Positions 10,039 through 20,183 of a DNA stretch of 48,950 nt are shown piece after piece. The first letter of the stretch is position 1. Every line of letters begins with the position of its first letter. Under the pieces are notes generated by a model. That model ran no database searches. It was not told the DNA's origin and was given only the letters and a program-made list of their open reading frames with translations. Location of the stretch: positions 1 through 48,950 of the forward strand of contig CAIVGK010000085.1 in NCBI GenBank assembly GCA_903905475.1. The letters run 5' to 3'. A program made the position numbers and the translations under genes. This stretch comes from an uncultured Burkholderiales bacterium. Lineage in GTDB: Bacteria; Pseudomonadota; Gammaproteobacteria; Burkholderiales; Burkholderiaceae_C.

Positions 10039-11049
10039 TCATCTGGCCGAGGCGCGCGGCGCGCCTCGGGTGTGGAACTGCGGCCGGCCGCGGCCCTCGT
10101 GGTAGATGCGCACCAGCATCTCGCCGATCAGGCCGGCCACGACGAGTTGCAGCCCGACCAGCAGCAGCACCACGCCAGCCAGCAGCAGCGGGCGCCCGCC
10201 GATGGACTCGCCCATGGCTTTCACGATGGCCAGGTAGCCGAGGATGCCCGCCCCGGGCGTGGCCAGCCACAGCCCGAGCCCGCCGAACGCATGCAGCGGG
10301 CGCTGGTGGTAGCGCAGGAAGAACACGATCAGCACCAGATCGAGGATGACGCGAAAGGTGCGGTCGATGCCGTACTTCGACACGCCGCGGGTGCGCGCGT
10401 GGTGACGCACCGGCACCTCGGCGATGCGTGCGCCCGCCTCGCGCGCCAGCGACGGGATGAAGCGGTGCAGCTCGCCGTACAGCCGGATGCGTTCGATGAT
10501 CTCGCGCCGGTAGGCCTTGAGCGCGCAGCCGTAGTCGTGCAGGTGCACGCCGGTGGCGCGCGAGATCAGCCGGTTGGCCAGCAGCGACGGCAGCTTGCGC
10601 GACACCGCGTTGTCCTGCCGCTGCTGGCGCCAGCCGGAGATCATGTCGACGTCCGCATCGCGGTCGAGCCGATCGAGCAGCGCCGGGATGTCCAGCGGGT
10701 CGTTTTGCAGATCGGCGTCGAGCGTGACGATGTAGTGGCCGCTGGCGATGTCGAAGCCGGCTTGCAGCGCGCTCGACTGCCCGTAGTTGCGCGCCAGGAA
10801 GACGGGCCTGAGCCATGGCCGGTCGGCGGCCAGTTGCGCGAGCAACCGGTCCGAGCCGTCGCGCGAGCCGTCGTCCGTGCAGATCAGCTCGAAGCGGCGA
10901 CCCGTGGGCGCCAGCGCCGCGTGCACCCGCTCCACCAGATCGGGCAGGTTCTCGACCTCGTTGTAGACCGGGATCACGATCGACACGTTGATCGCATCGG
11001 CGAGCCGGTCCACGGAGGGTGCGGCCGCTGCGGCCAGGGTGTTGGGCAT
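10039..11049 (-). CDS. Glycosyltransferase family 2, dolichyl-phosphate-mannose-synthase/ArnC-like, membrane anchored
   Basis: A 336-residue enzyme with an N-terminal GT-A domain: SIVIPVYNEVENLPDL, then CTDDGSRDGS, RNYGQSSALQAGFD, and the metal-binding DADLQNDP (D111/D113). Two C-terminal membrane helices follow (about 255-280 and 293-320), the layout of ArnC/DPM1-type enzymes that load a sugar onto undecaprenyl phosphate. That substrate is inferred from architecture. It is the first gene of the minus-strand glycan operon and is divergent from the GT39-like membrane transferase, which is the expected partner that would use such a lipid-linked sugar. Confidence 0.9.
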   Translation of the reverse strand: MPNTLAAAAAPSVDRLADAINVSIVIPVYNEVENLPDLVERVHAALAPTGRRFELICTDDGSRDGSDRLLAQLAADRPWLRPVFLARNYGQSSALQAGFDIASGHYIVTLDADLQNDPLDIPALLDRLDRDADVDMISGWRQQRQDNAVSRKLPSLLANRLISRATGVHLHDYGCALKAYRREIIERIRLYGELHRFIPSLAREAGARIAEVPVRHHARTRGVSKYGIDRTFRVILDLVLIVFFLRYHQRPLHAFGGLGLWLATPGAGILGYLAIVKAMGESIGGRPLLLAGVVLLLVGLQLVVAGLIGEMLVRIYHEGRGRPQFHTRGAPRASAR

Positions 11050-11144
11050 GGGGTGGGAGATGGCCGGGCGGCGTGGGCGGGAACGAGCCGGATTCTAGGA
11101 GCCGACCGTGCGCGCCGGGCGGCGGCTGCGGCCCCGCGCCTGTG

Positions 11145-11150
11145 TATGCT
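11145..11150 (+). promoter_or_regulatory. Candidate -10 box upstream of the GT39-like gene
   Basis: TATGCT ends 9 nt before the ATG at 11160, which would place transcription within a few bases of the start codon and leave no room for a Shine-Dalgarno site. No clear -35 is visible, so this is a weak call. Confidence 0.3.
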
Positions 11151-11159
11151 CGGCCGCCC

Positions 11160-12707
11160 ATGCTGCCCGCGTCCCTCTCAGCGACCGCCCCTGCGCGCGA
11201 ACGTGTCCCCGTGGGACGCCTGCCGCCAGGCGATGCCGGGCGGCCGGCGCGCTGGTTGTTCGCCGGGCTGCTGCTGTACTTCGCGCTGCAAGTGGTCATG
11301 CGGCTGCTCACCTCGCAGTCGGTCGAGCTCGACGAAGCCGAGCAACTGCTGTGGACGCAGGACCTGCGCCTGGGCTACGGCCCGCAGCCGCCGCTGTACA
11401 GCTGGCTGCAGTGGGCGTTTTTCGAGGTTTTCGGCGCCTCCATCCTGGCACTGGCGTTGCTCAAGAACGTGCTGCTGCTGGGCACCTACAGCTTCACCTG
11501 GCTGGCCGCGCGCCAGCTGCTCGCCCCGCGGCTGGCCGCGCTGTCGTCGGCCTCGCTGCTGCTGCTGCTGCAGATCGTCTGGGAGTCGCAGCGCGACCTG
11601 ACGCATTCGGTGCTGGTCACCACCTGTGCCGCGGCCACGCTGGCCATCGTGGTCGGGCTGATCCGCGCGCCGCGCAGCGGCCTGTACCTGCTGCTCGGTG
11701 TGGCGGTCGGCTGCGGGCTGCTCGCGAAGTACAGCTTCTTCATGTTCGTCGTGGCCTTTGGCGTGGCGCTGCTGTGGGTCCCCGCCACGCGCCGTGTGCT
11801 GCTCGATCGGCGGCTGGCGCTCACCGTGCTGGTGGCTGCCGCGCTGGTGGCGCCGCACGCGCTGTGGGTGCTGGACCACCTGCGCGAAGCCGCCAGCAGC
11901 ACCGCGGGCAAGCTCTCGGGGGGCCAGCCGCGCGGCCTGGGGCAGATCGCCCGCGGCCTGAGCAGCGTCGTGCTCATCGTGCCGTCGTTCCTGTCGCCGC
12001 TGTGGCTGGTGCTGCTCGGGCTGTTCGGCTGGCGCCTGTCGGCGCATCGCCAGGGCCGTGACGCGGTGATGGTCGCCGTGTTCGTCCGCTACCTGGCGGT
12101 GCTGGCCGTGCTGATGGTGCTCATGGTCGTGCTGGGTGGCGCGGCGCACTTCCGGGACCGCTGGTTGCAGCCGCTGCTGTTTTTCTCGCCGCTGATGTAT
12201 TTCGTGGCCTGGCCCGGACTCGAGCGCCATGCGCGGCTGCCGGTGCTGGCCGGGCTGGCGGTGTCGATGGCGCTGCTGTGCCTGACGCTGATTTCGCTGC
12301 GCCCGTTCTACAACGGCCACTACGGCGAGCCCGAGCAGATGAACTTGCCGGTGCAAGGCCTGGCGAATGCGGTGCGGCAGTCGGGTGTGGAGCCGGCGGT
12401 CATCGTGTCCAACAACAAGCACCTGGTGGGGGCGATGCGGCTGGCCTTTCCGGCGGCGCGGCTGGTCCACTCGGGCTCGCAGGCCGAGCTGCCTGCCGGT
12501 GCCGTGCTGCTGCTGAGCTACGCGGCGGATTTCGATGCGCTGCGTGGTCTGCGCCCAGGCTGGGAGCCCGCACGCCCCACCGGCGTCGCGGTGCCCTACA
12601 GCCACGCCGGGGCCGACCGGCCGCCGCTGCGCTTCGCTTACGCGTTCGTCAATGGGCCGCTCAGCGCGGCGGCTGTGTCGGGTGGCGCGGCCGGTACCAG
12701 TCGATGA
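11160..12707 (+). CDS. GT39-like (PMT/ArnT type) membrane glycosyltransferase
   Basis: A 515-residue polytopic membrane protein with about ten helices. The first extracytoplasmic loop carries the GT-C acidic motif in SVELDEAEQLLWTQDL (D58, E59), followed by YGPQPPLYSWLQW, typical of ArnT/PMT_2 proteins that transfer sugar from a polyprenyl-phosphate carrier in the periplasm. The start at 11160 is the first ATG before the membrane part; a longer frame from 11019 would run over the GT2 start. It is divergent from GT2. Its last 47 bp overlap the 3' end of the oppositely oriented epimerase gene. The acceptor is unknown (lipid A, core or protein). Confidence 0.87.
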   Translation: MLPASLSATAPARERVPVGRLPPGDAGRPARWLFAGLLLYFALQVVMRLLTSQSVELDEAEQLLWTQDLRLGYGPQPPLYSWLQWAFFEVFGASILALALLKNVLLLGTYSFTWLAARQLLAPRLAALSSASLLLLLQIVWESQRDLTHSVLVTTCAAATLAIVVGLIRAPRSGLYLLLGVAVGCGLLAKYSFFMFVVAFGVALLWVPATRRVLLDRRLALTVLVAAALVAPHALWVLDHLREAASSTAGKLSGGQPRGLGQIARGLSSVVLIVPSFLSPLWLVLLGLFGWRLSAHRQGRDAVMVAVFVRYLAVLAVLMVLMVVLGGAAHFRDRWLQPLLFFSPLMYFVAWPGLERHARLPVLAGLAVSMALLCLTLISLRPFYNGHYGEPEQMNLPVQGLANAVRQSGVEPAVIVSNNKHLVGAMRLAFPAARLVHSGSQAELPAGAVLLLSYAADFDALRGLRPGWEPARPTGVAVPYSHAGADRPPLRFAYAFVNGPLSAAAVSGGAAGTSR

Positions 12708-13680
12708 AGCGCTGCACGCCATCGGCCAGCGAGGTGGCCGGGCTGAAGCCGACCCACGCTTCGAGCGCCGACGTGTCGGCGTGCGTGGCCAGCACGTCGC
12801 CGGGCTGATGCGGCAGCAGCTCGCGCACCGCGCGGATGCCCAGCGCGTGCTCGAGCGCGGCGATGAACTCGAGCAGCGGCACCGGTGTGCTGTTGCCGAT
12901 GTTGAACAGCCGCCACGGCGCGCTGCTCGTTGACGGGTCCGGGTTCGCCGGGTCGTACGTCGGGTTGGCCGTGGCCGGCTTGTCGAGCACCCGCAGCACG
13001 CCCTCGGCGATGTCGTCCACGTAGGTGAAGTCGCGCGTCATGCGGCCTTCGTTGTAGACGCGGATCGCGCGTCCCGAGAGCATCGCGTCGGCGAACAGCG
13101 CTGGCGCCATGTCGGGCCGGCCCCACGGCCCGTAGACCGTGAAAAAACGCAAGCCCGTGGTGGGCAGCCGGTACAGGTGGCTGTAGCTGTGGGCCATCGC
13201 CTCGTTGGCCTTCTTGGTCGCGGCGTACAGGCTCACCGGGTGATCCACGTTGTCGGCCTCGTGGTACGGCAGCCGTGTGTTGCCGCCGTACACGCTCGAT
13301 GAGCTGGCGTACACCAGGTGGCCGACGCCGCTGTGGCGGCAGCCTTCGAGCAGGTTGGCAAAGCCGACCAGGTTGCTGTCGATGTAGGCCATCGGGTTGG
13401 TCAGCGAGTGGCGCACGCCGGCTTGCGCGCCGAGGTGTGCCACGGCATCGAAACGTTCGCGCGCCAGCAGCGCGGCCATGCCTTCGCGGTCGGCCAGATC
13501 GAGCTTGTCGAAGCTGAAACCCGCGTGGCGGGTCAGCCGCGCCAGCCGCTCGTCCTTGAGCGTCGGGTCGTAGTAGGCGTTGAGGTTGTCCAGCCCCACC
13601 ACGCGATCGCCGCGCGCCAGCAAGCGCTCGGCCACGTGCATGCCGATGAAGCCGGCCGCGCCGGTGACCAGTACTTTCAT
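12661..13680 (-). CDS. NAD-dependent epimerase, UDP-glucuronate 4-epimerase-like
   Basis: A 339-residue extended SDR enzyme. The NAD-binding motif GAAGFIG is at 7-13; the catalytic triad appears as serines at 127-129 in VYASSSSVYGG with Y152 and K156 in LYAATKKANE. The segments LDNLNAYYDPTLK and GLRFFTVYGPWGRPDMA are characteristic of the UDP-glucuronate/UDP-galacturonate 4-epimerase branch (CapI-like). It probably supplies a nucleotide sugar for the neighbouring transferases. Its 3' end overlaps the 3' end of the GT39-like gene by 47 bp. Confidence 0.9.
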   Translation of the reverse strand: MKVLVTGAAGFIGMHVAERLLARGDRVVGLDNLNAYYDPTLKDERLARLTRHAGFSFDKLDLADREGMAALLARERFDAVAHLGAQAGVRHSLTNPMAYIDSNLVGFANLLEGCRHSGVGHLVYASSSSVYGGNTRLPYHEADNVDHPVSLYAATKKANEAMAHSYSHLYRLPTTGLRFFTVYGPWGRPDMAPALFADAMLSGRAIRVYNEGRMTRDFTYVDDIAEGVLRVLDKPATANPTYDPANPDPSTSSAPWRLFNIGNSTPVPLLEFIAALEHALGIRAVRELLPHQPGDVLATHADTSALEAWVGFSPATSLADGVQRFIDWYRPRHPTQPPR

Positions 13681-13794
13681 GGGAGCCGCCCCATCAGGGC
13701 AGGGACACGGGAGCAGTTCATCGCCGAATTGTCCCGTGTTTCAAGCCAGCGCTGCGCGGCCTTCGGCCCCGCCGGGTGGCTGCGGCGCGGGCGC

Positions 13795-13800
13795 TATCCT
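13795..13800 (+). promoter_or_regulatory. Candidate -10 box upstream of the geranylgeranyl-reductase-family gene
   Basis: TATCCT lies 36 nt before the ATG at 13837 in the 156-bp divergent gap with the epimerase gene. A matching -35 is not evident. Confidence 0.28.
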
Positions 13801-13836
13801 CGCGGCCAACCTGGCGCCCACACGCGACGCCGTCCC

Positions 13837-15126
13837 ATGACGCCTCCTGTGCCGCCCCACATCAACCTGCCGCCGTCCGATCTGCCTGCGCAGTGCGATG
13901 TGATCGTCGTGGGCGCGGGCCCCGCCGGCAGCGCGGCGGCGCTCACGCTGGCGCGCGCCGGGTTCGATGTGGTGCTTGTCGATCAGCAGGCGTTTCCGCG
14001 CGACAAGGTCTGCGGCGACGGGTTGATCCCCGACGCGCACCACGCGCTGCGCCGCCTCGGGTTGCTCGATGAGGTGCTGGCGCAGGCCCAGCCGGCCGGC
14101 CATGTGGGCGTGATCGGCCCGCGCGGCGGCCGCGTCGATGTGCCGGGCACGCTGGCGGTGCTGCCACGGCGCGAGCTCGATTGGATCTTGTGCCGCGGGG
14201 CAGCGGCCGCCGGCGCGCGCATGTTCGCGCCGCTGCGCTTCGTGGGCCCGCTCGAATCCACCGTGGACGGCGTGGCTCAGGTGGTCGGTGCGCGGCTGCG
14301 TTCGGGCGACACCACGCACGAGCTGCGTGCGAGCTGGCTGCTGATCGCCAGCGGGGCGCCGCCGCAGGCGCTGCAAGCCGCCGGCGTGTGCGAGCGGCGC
14401 ACGCCCAGCGGCGTGGCGCTGCGCGGCTATGTTCGCCACCCGGCACTGGCCGGGCGGCTCACCGAGCTCGAGGTGGTGTGGCATCCAAAGATGAAGCGTG
14501 GCTACGGCTGGATCTTTCCGTGTCCGAACGGCGTGTTCAACATCGGCGTGGGCGTGGCGCACAGCCATGCCAGGCGCCGGGGTGAGGCCACGCGCGGCGG
14601 CGCGACGATGCAAGACGTCAACTTGCGAGCCATGTTCGAGGCGTTCACCCGCGTGCACCCCGCTGCGCACGAGCTGGTCAGCGGCGGCGAGTGGGTCGGC
14701 GAGCTCAAGGGCGCGCCGCTGCGCTGCTCGCTCGAAGGCGCGCAGCTCTCGCGCCCCGGCCTGCTGGTGACCGGCGAGGCCGCGGGCAGCACCTACGACT
14801 TCACCGGCGAGGGCATCGGCAAGGCGTTGGAGACCGGCATGCTGGCGGCCGAGTCGGTGATCGAAGGCCGCCGCGATGCCACGGGCGATGCACAGGTGCG
14901 CGCCGCCTACGAGCAGCGGGTGCGCGCGCTGGCGCCGCGCTATGCGGTCTACCAGCGCGCCCAGGCCGTCAACGACCACCCGTGGCTGGTCGACTTGCTG
15001 GTGTGGAGCGCGCGCCGCAGCCCGAGCCGGCTCCAGCGCATGAGCGGCGTGCTCGAGGAAACCCACGTTCCCAGCAGCCTGACCAGCCCGCGCGCCTGGT
15101 GGCGGCTGCTGTTCGACCGGCGCTGA
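13837..15126 (+). CDS. Geranylgeranyl-reductase-family FAD-dependent oxidoreductase
   Basis: A 429-residue flavoprotein. The FAD Rossmann motif GAGPAG is at 26-31 after DVIVV, and the family-defining DKVCGDGL follows at 56-63. A later GEAAGSTYDFTGEGIGKALE is the second FAD-contact region. Members reduce isoprenoid double bonds or act as aromatic or lipid oxidoreductases; the substrate here is not deducible, and nothing next door is carotenoid or bacteriochlorophyll biosynthesis. No membrane helix is apparent. The next gene begins 11 nt downstream with its ribosome site overlapping this stop, so the two are probably cotranscribed. Confidence 0.87.
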   Translation: MTPPVPPHINLPPSDLPAQCDVIVVGAGPAGSAAALTLARAGFDVVLVDQQAFPRDKVCGDGLIPDAHHALRRLGLLDEVLAQAQPAGHVGVIGPRGGRVDVPGTLAVLPRRELDWILCRGAAAAGARMFAPLRFVGPLESTVDGVAQVVGARLRSGDTTHELRASWLLIASGAPPQALQAAGVCERRTPSGVALRGYVRHPALAGRLTELEVVWHPKMKRGYGWIFPCPNGVFNIGVGVAHSHARRRGEATRGGATMQDVNLRAMFEAFTRVHPAAHELVSGGEWVGELKGAPLRCSLEGAQLSRPGLLVTGEAAGSTYDFTGEGIGKALETGMLAAESVIEGRRDATGDAQVRAAYEQRVRALAPRYAVYQRAQAVNDHPWLVDLLVWSARRSPSRLQRMSGVLEETHVPSSLTSPRAWWRLLFDRR

Positions 15127-15137
15127 AGGACCGCCCC

Positions 15138-15896
15138 ATGTGCCAACTGCTCGGGATGAACGGCAACACGCCGACCGACATCATGTTCAGCTTCACCGGG
15201 TTTGCCACCCGCGCCGAGGAGCACCAGGACGGCTTCGGCATCGCGTTCTTCGAGGGCGCCGGGCTGCGCTTGTTCGTCGATGCGCAAAGCGCGCGGCATT
15301 CGCCGGTGGCCGAACTGGTGCAGCGCTACCCGATCCGCTCGAACCATGTGATCGCGCACATCCGCAAGGCCACGCAGGGCCGCGTGGCGCTGGAAAACAC
15401 CCACCCGTTCGTGCGCGAGCTGTGGGGCCGCTACTGGGTGTTTGCGCACAACGGCAACCTCACGGGCTATGCGCCGCGGCTGCATGCGTCGTTCCACCCG
15501 GTGGGCGACACCGACAGCGAGCTGGCGTTTTGCTGGCTGATGCAAGAGCTGTCCAAGGCGCACGCCAGCTTGCCGCCGGTGGCCGAACTCACCGCCACGC
15601 TGCGCGAGCTGGTGCCGCAGATCGCCGCGCACGGCACCTTCAACTTCATGCTCAGCCAGGGCGAGGCGCTGTGGGCGCACTGCTCGACCCAACTGAGCTA
15701 CCTGGTGCGCCAGCACCCGTTTCGTGAAGCGCGGCTGCAAGACGGCGACATCAGCGTCGACTTCTCGCGGCTGACCACGCCATCGGACCGGGTCGCGGTG
15801 ATCGTCACCGAGCCGCTCACGCGCGACGAGCCCTGGGTCGCCTTTGCACCCGGCGAGTTGAAGGTGTTCGTGGCCGGCGAGCCGCTGGCGGTGTGA
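15138..15896 (+). CDS. Class II glutamine amidotransferase (YafJ-like)
   Basis: A 252-residue N-terminal-nucleophile amidotransferase standing alone without a synthase domain. The catalytic Cys is residue 2 (MCQLLGMN), exposed after Met removal. Other family marks are EEHQDGFGIAFF, HIRKATQG and FAHNGNLTGY, which contribute to glutamine binding and the oxyanion hole. The acceptor reaction is unknown for this subfamily. AAGGA overlapping the preceding stop fixes the start at 15138. It is probably translationally coupled to the upstream flavoprotein. Confidence 0.92.
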   Translation: MCQLLGMNGNTPTDIMFSFTGFATRAEEHQDGFGIAFFEGAGLRLFVDAQSARHSPVAELVQRYPIRSNHVIAHIRKATQGRVALENTHPFVRELWGRYWVFAHNGNLTGYAPRLHASFHPVGDTDSELAFCWLMQELSKAHASLPPVAELTATLRELVPQIAAHGTFNFMLSQGEALWAHCSTQLSYLVRQHPFREARLQDGDISVDFSRLTTPSDRVAVIVTEPLTRDEPWVAFAPGELKVFVAGEPLAV

Positions 15897-15962
15897 CGCG
15901 CCGTCACCGGCCACAACCTAAGATGGCCTGACCGATCCACAGCTTGCCGGACCCGCCCGCCC

Positions 15963-17681
15963 ATGAACGCACCTGCCACTCCAGCGCCGCGCTTTGACAC
16001 GTTCTATCGGCATGACGCGCTGACGCAGCTGCTGGCCGATTACGCCGCCGCGCACCCCGAGCTGGTGTCCGTGGTGTCGATCGGCCAAAGCCACGAAGGC
16101 CGCGACATCTGGCTGGCCGTGGTGACCAACGCGGCCACCGGCATCGACACCGACAAGCCCGCGTTCTGGGCCGACGGCAACATCCACGCCGCCGAGCTGA
16201 CCGCCAGCACCGCCTGTCTGTACTACCTGCACCAGCTGGTCACCGGCCACGGCAGCGACGCGCAGATCACGCAGCTGCTCGACACCCGCGTGGTCTACCT
16301 GTGCCCGCGCCTGAACCCCGACGGCGCCGAACTCGCGCTGGCCGACCGGCCGCGCCACATCCGCTCGTCGACGCGGCGCTATCCGTGGGCCGAAGACCCG
16401 GTCGATGGCCTGACCATGGAAGACATCGACGGCGATGGCCGCGTGCTCATGATGCGCATCGCCGATCCGCACGGCGGCCACAAGCGCTGCGCGGCCGATC
16501 CGCGGCTGATGGTGGCGCGCGAACCCGGCGAATTCGGCGGCGAGTACTACCGCGTCATGCCCGAAGGCACGCTCAAGCACTACGACGGCCTGACCGTGAA
16601 GGTGAACGCCGATGTCGAGGGGCTGGACCTGAACCGCAACTTTCCGTCGCAGTGGCGCCAGGAATACGAGCAGAGCGGCGCCGGCCCGTACCCGACGAGC
16701 GAGCCCGAGGTGCGCGCGATGGTCGACTTCATCACCGGCCACCCCAACATCGGCGCGGCGATCAGCTTTCACACGCACAGCGGCGTGATCCTGCGGCCGA
16801 TGGGCACGCAAGCCGACGAGGACATGATTGCCGAGGACCTGTGGTCGTTCAAGCGCTTCAGCGCGCTGGGCGCCAAGCTCACCGGTTACCCGGCGGTCAG
16901 CGCGTGGCACGAGTTCAAGTACCACCCCAAGGAAATCATCACCGGCACGCAGGACTGGGTCTACGAACACCTGGGCGCGCTGTTCTGGACGGTCGAGATC
17001 TGGGCGCCCAACGCCGAGGCCGGCATCACCGGCTACCCGTGGATCGACTGGTACCGCGAGCACCCGGTGGAAGACGACTTGAAGCTGCTCAAGTGGAGCG
17101 ACGAGCAGTGCGGCGGCCAGGCCCACGTCGCGTGGCGCGCGTTCGACCACCCGCAGCTCGGCGCGGTCGAGATCGGCGGCTGGGATTTCCACAACTACTG
17201 GCGCAACCCGCCGCCGCACCTGCGCGAGCGCGAGGCCGCGCGCTTTCCGGCGTGGATGACGCAGCTGGCGCTCAGCTTGCCGCGGCTCGAGCTGCTGCGC
17301 ACCGAGGTGCGCGCGCTCGGCCCCGACACCTGGCGCGTGCGCCTGGCGGTGGCCAACAGCGGCTGGCTGCCGTCGTACATCAGCAAGCGCGCGCTCGAGC
17401 GCAAGGTGGTGCGCGGCGTGATGTTCGAGATCCACCTGCCCGAGGGCCACGGCACCGATGTGCCGGCGGTCTCGCTGGTCAGCGGCCAATCGCGCTACGA
17501 GGGCCCGCAGCTCGAAGGCCACGCGCCCAAGAATTCGCTGCTGTCATTGCCCAGCGGCAACGTGACGGCCGACCGCGCGGTGGGTGAGTGGGTGGTGCGT
17601 GCGCCGCAGGGCACGCGGCTGGCGGTCAGTGCGCGGGCCGATCGGGCCGGCGTGGTGCGCGCCGAAGTCAGCCTGGACTGA
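15963..17681 (+). CDS. M14-family zinc carboxypeptidase
   Basis: A 572-residue metallopeptidase. Zinc ligands are visible in GNIHAAE (H75, E78) and ISFHTHSG; substrate-binding residues in LDLNRNFPSQW; the catalytic glutamate in LFWTVEIW. The M14 domain occupies about residues 12-400, and a beta-rich C-terminal extension follows (starting near ELLRTEVRALGPD), as in many large bacterial M14 enzymes. No signal peptide is evident, so it is probably cytosolic. Substrate is unknown; it trims C-terminal residues of peptides or acts on a peptide-like metabolite. It follows the amidotransferase by 66 bp and may be expressed with it. Confidence 0.92.
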   Translation: MNAPATPAPRFDTFYRHDALTQLLADYAAAHPELVSVVSIGQSHEGRDIWLAVVTNAATGIDTDKPAFWADGNIHAAELTASTACLYYLHQLVTGHGSDAQITQLLDTRVVYLCPRLNPDGAELALADRPRHIRSSTRRYPWAEDPVDGLTMEDIDGDGRVLMMRIADPHGGHKRCAADPRLMVAREPGEFGGEYYRVMPEGTLKHYDGLTVKVNADVEGLDLNRNFPSQWRQEYEQSGAGPYPTSEPEVRAMVDFITGHPNIGAAISFHTHSGVILRPMGTQADEDMIAEDLWSFKRFSALGAKLTGYPAVSAWHEFKYHPKEIITGTQDWVYEHLGALFWTVEIWAPNAEAGITGYPWIDWYREHPVEDDLKLLKWSDEQCGGQAHVAWRAFDHPQLGAVEIGGWDFHNYWRNPPPHLREREAARFPAWMTQLALSLPRLELLRTEVRALGPDTWRVRLAVANSGWLPSYISKRALERKVVRGVMFEIHLPEGHGTDVPAVSLVSGQSRYEGPQLEGHAPKNSLLSLPSGNVTADRAVGEWVVRAPQGTRLAVSARADRAGVVRAEVSLD

Positions 17682-17729
17682 CGACCGACACGACACCGGT
17701 CGCGCGGCCGCTGTGGCCGTCGCGTGGTG

Positions 17730-18572
17730 TCAGCGTGCCGCGTTCAGCTGCAGGCGTGTCGCCTCGGCCACGCGCCGTGCGGCTTGCGCGTAGTCGTCGC
17801 CCGCACTGGCGTAGAGGATCGCGCGCGACGAGTTGACGGCGATCGCGCCGCTGGTGCGTCCGGCCTGCGAGCGCCAGCCCGCGCGCACCGTGGCCGCGGC
17901 ATCACCGCCTTGTGCGCCGACACCGGGAATCAGCAGTGGCAGCGTGGGCGCCAGCTCGCGCACGCGGGCGATCTCGGCCGGGAAGGTCGCACCCACCACC
18001 AGACCGAGCTGGCCGGTGCGGTTCCACGCGCCTTGCGCCAGCCGCGCCACGTGCTCGAACAGCAAGTCGCCGGCTCGCCCGTCAGCGCCCACCAGCCGCT
18101 GCGCCTGCAGGTCCGAGCCGCCCGCATTCGAGGTGCGGCACAGCAGGATCAGGCCCTTGTCGGCGTACTCGAGGTAGGGCTCGATCGAGTCGTGGCCCAT
18201 GAACGGCGACAGCGTCACCGCGTCGGCGCGGTAGCGCTCGAAGGCCTCGCGGGCGTATTGCTGCGCGGTGCTGCCGATGTCGCCGCGCTTGGCATCAAGG
18301 ATCACCGGCACCTGCGGCGCGACCGCATGGATGTGCGCGATCAGCTGCTCGAGCTGGTCTTCGGCGCGGTGCGCCGCGAAGTAGGCGATCTGCGGCTTGA
18401 AGGCGATCGCCTGGTCCTTCGTGGCGTCGACGATGGCCGCGCAGAAGTCGAAGATGCGCGCGGCATCGTCCTTCCAGGCGCCGGGAAACTTCGCCGGCTC
18501 GGGGTCGAGCCCGACGCACAGCAAGGAGTCGTTGGCGCGCTCGGCCGCGGCGAGCTGGTCGGTGAACTTCAT
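17730..18572 (-). CDS. pyrF: Orotidine 5'-phosphate decarboxylase (type 2)
   Basis: Converts OMP to UMP, the last step of de novo pyrimidine synthesis. The 280-residue size and the start [26 protein letters not shown] fit the longer type 2 family. The catalytic segment [11 protein letters not shown], with the paired Lys and Asp, is intact, as are [10 protein letters not shown] and PGVGAQGGD near the phosphate site. Its ATG is 11 nt after the purB stop, so purB-pyrF look like one nucleotide-biosynthesis transcript. Confidence 0.96.
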   Translation of the reverse strand: MKFTDQLAAAERANDSLLCVGLDPEPAKFPGAWKDDAARIFDFCAAIVDATKDQAIAFKPQIAYFAAHRAEDQLEQLIAHIHAVAPQVPVILDAKRGDIGSTAQQYAREAFERYRADAVTLSPFMGHDSIEPYLEYADKGLILLCRTSNAGGSDLQAQRLVGADGRAGDLLFEHVARLAQGAWNRTGQLGLVVGATFPAEIARVRELAPTLPLLIPGVGAQGGDAAATVRAGWRSQAGRTSGAIAVNSSRAILYASAGDDYAQAARRVAEATRLQLNAAR

Positions 18573-18583
18573 GGCGAGTGCGC

Positions 18584-20113
<1,530 letters not shown>

Positions 20114-20183
20114 TTAGAATGAATTTCACGTTCCGTTACACCCCTGCTTTCCTCCTGCGGCCACACGCATCGCGCGTTCTTTC

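Noticed and set aside
9157-11601. 814-codon plus-strand frame across the flippase-like and GT2 genes
   Set aside because: It runs antisense to two clear membrane and glycosyltransferase genes and into the GT39 gene; low-complexity Ser/Ala/Arg composition.
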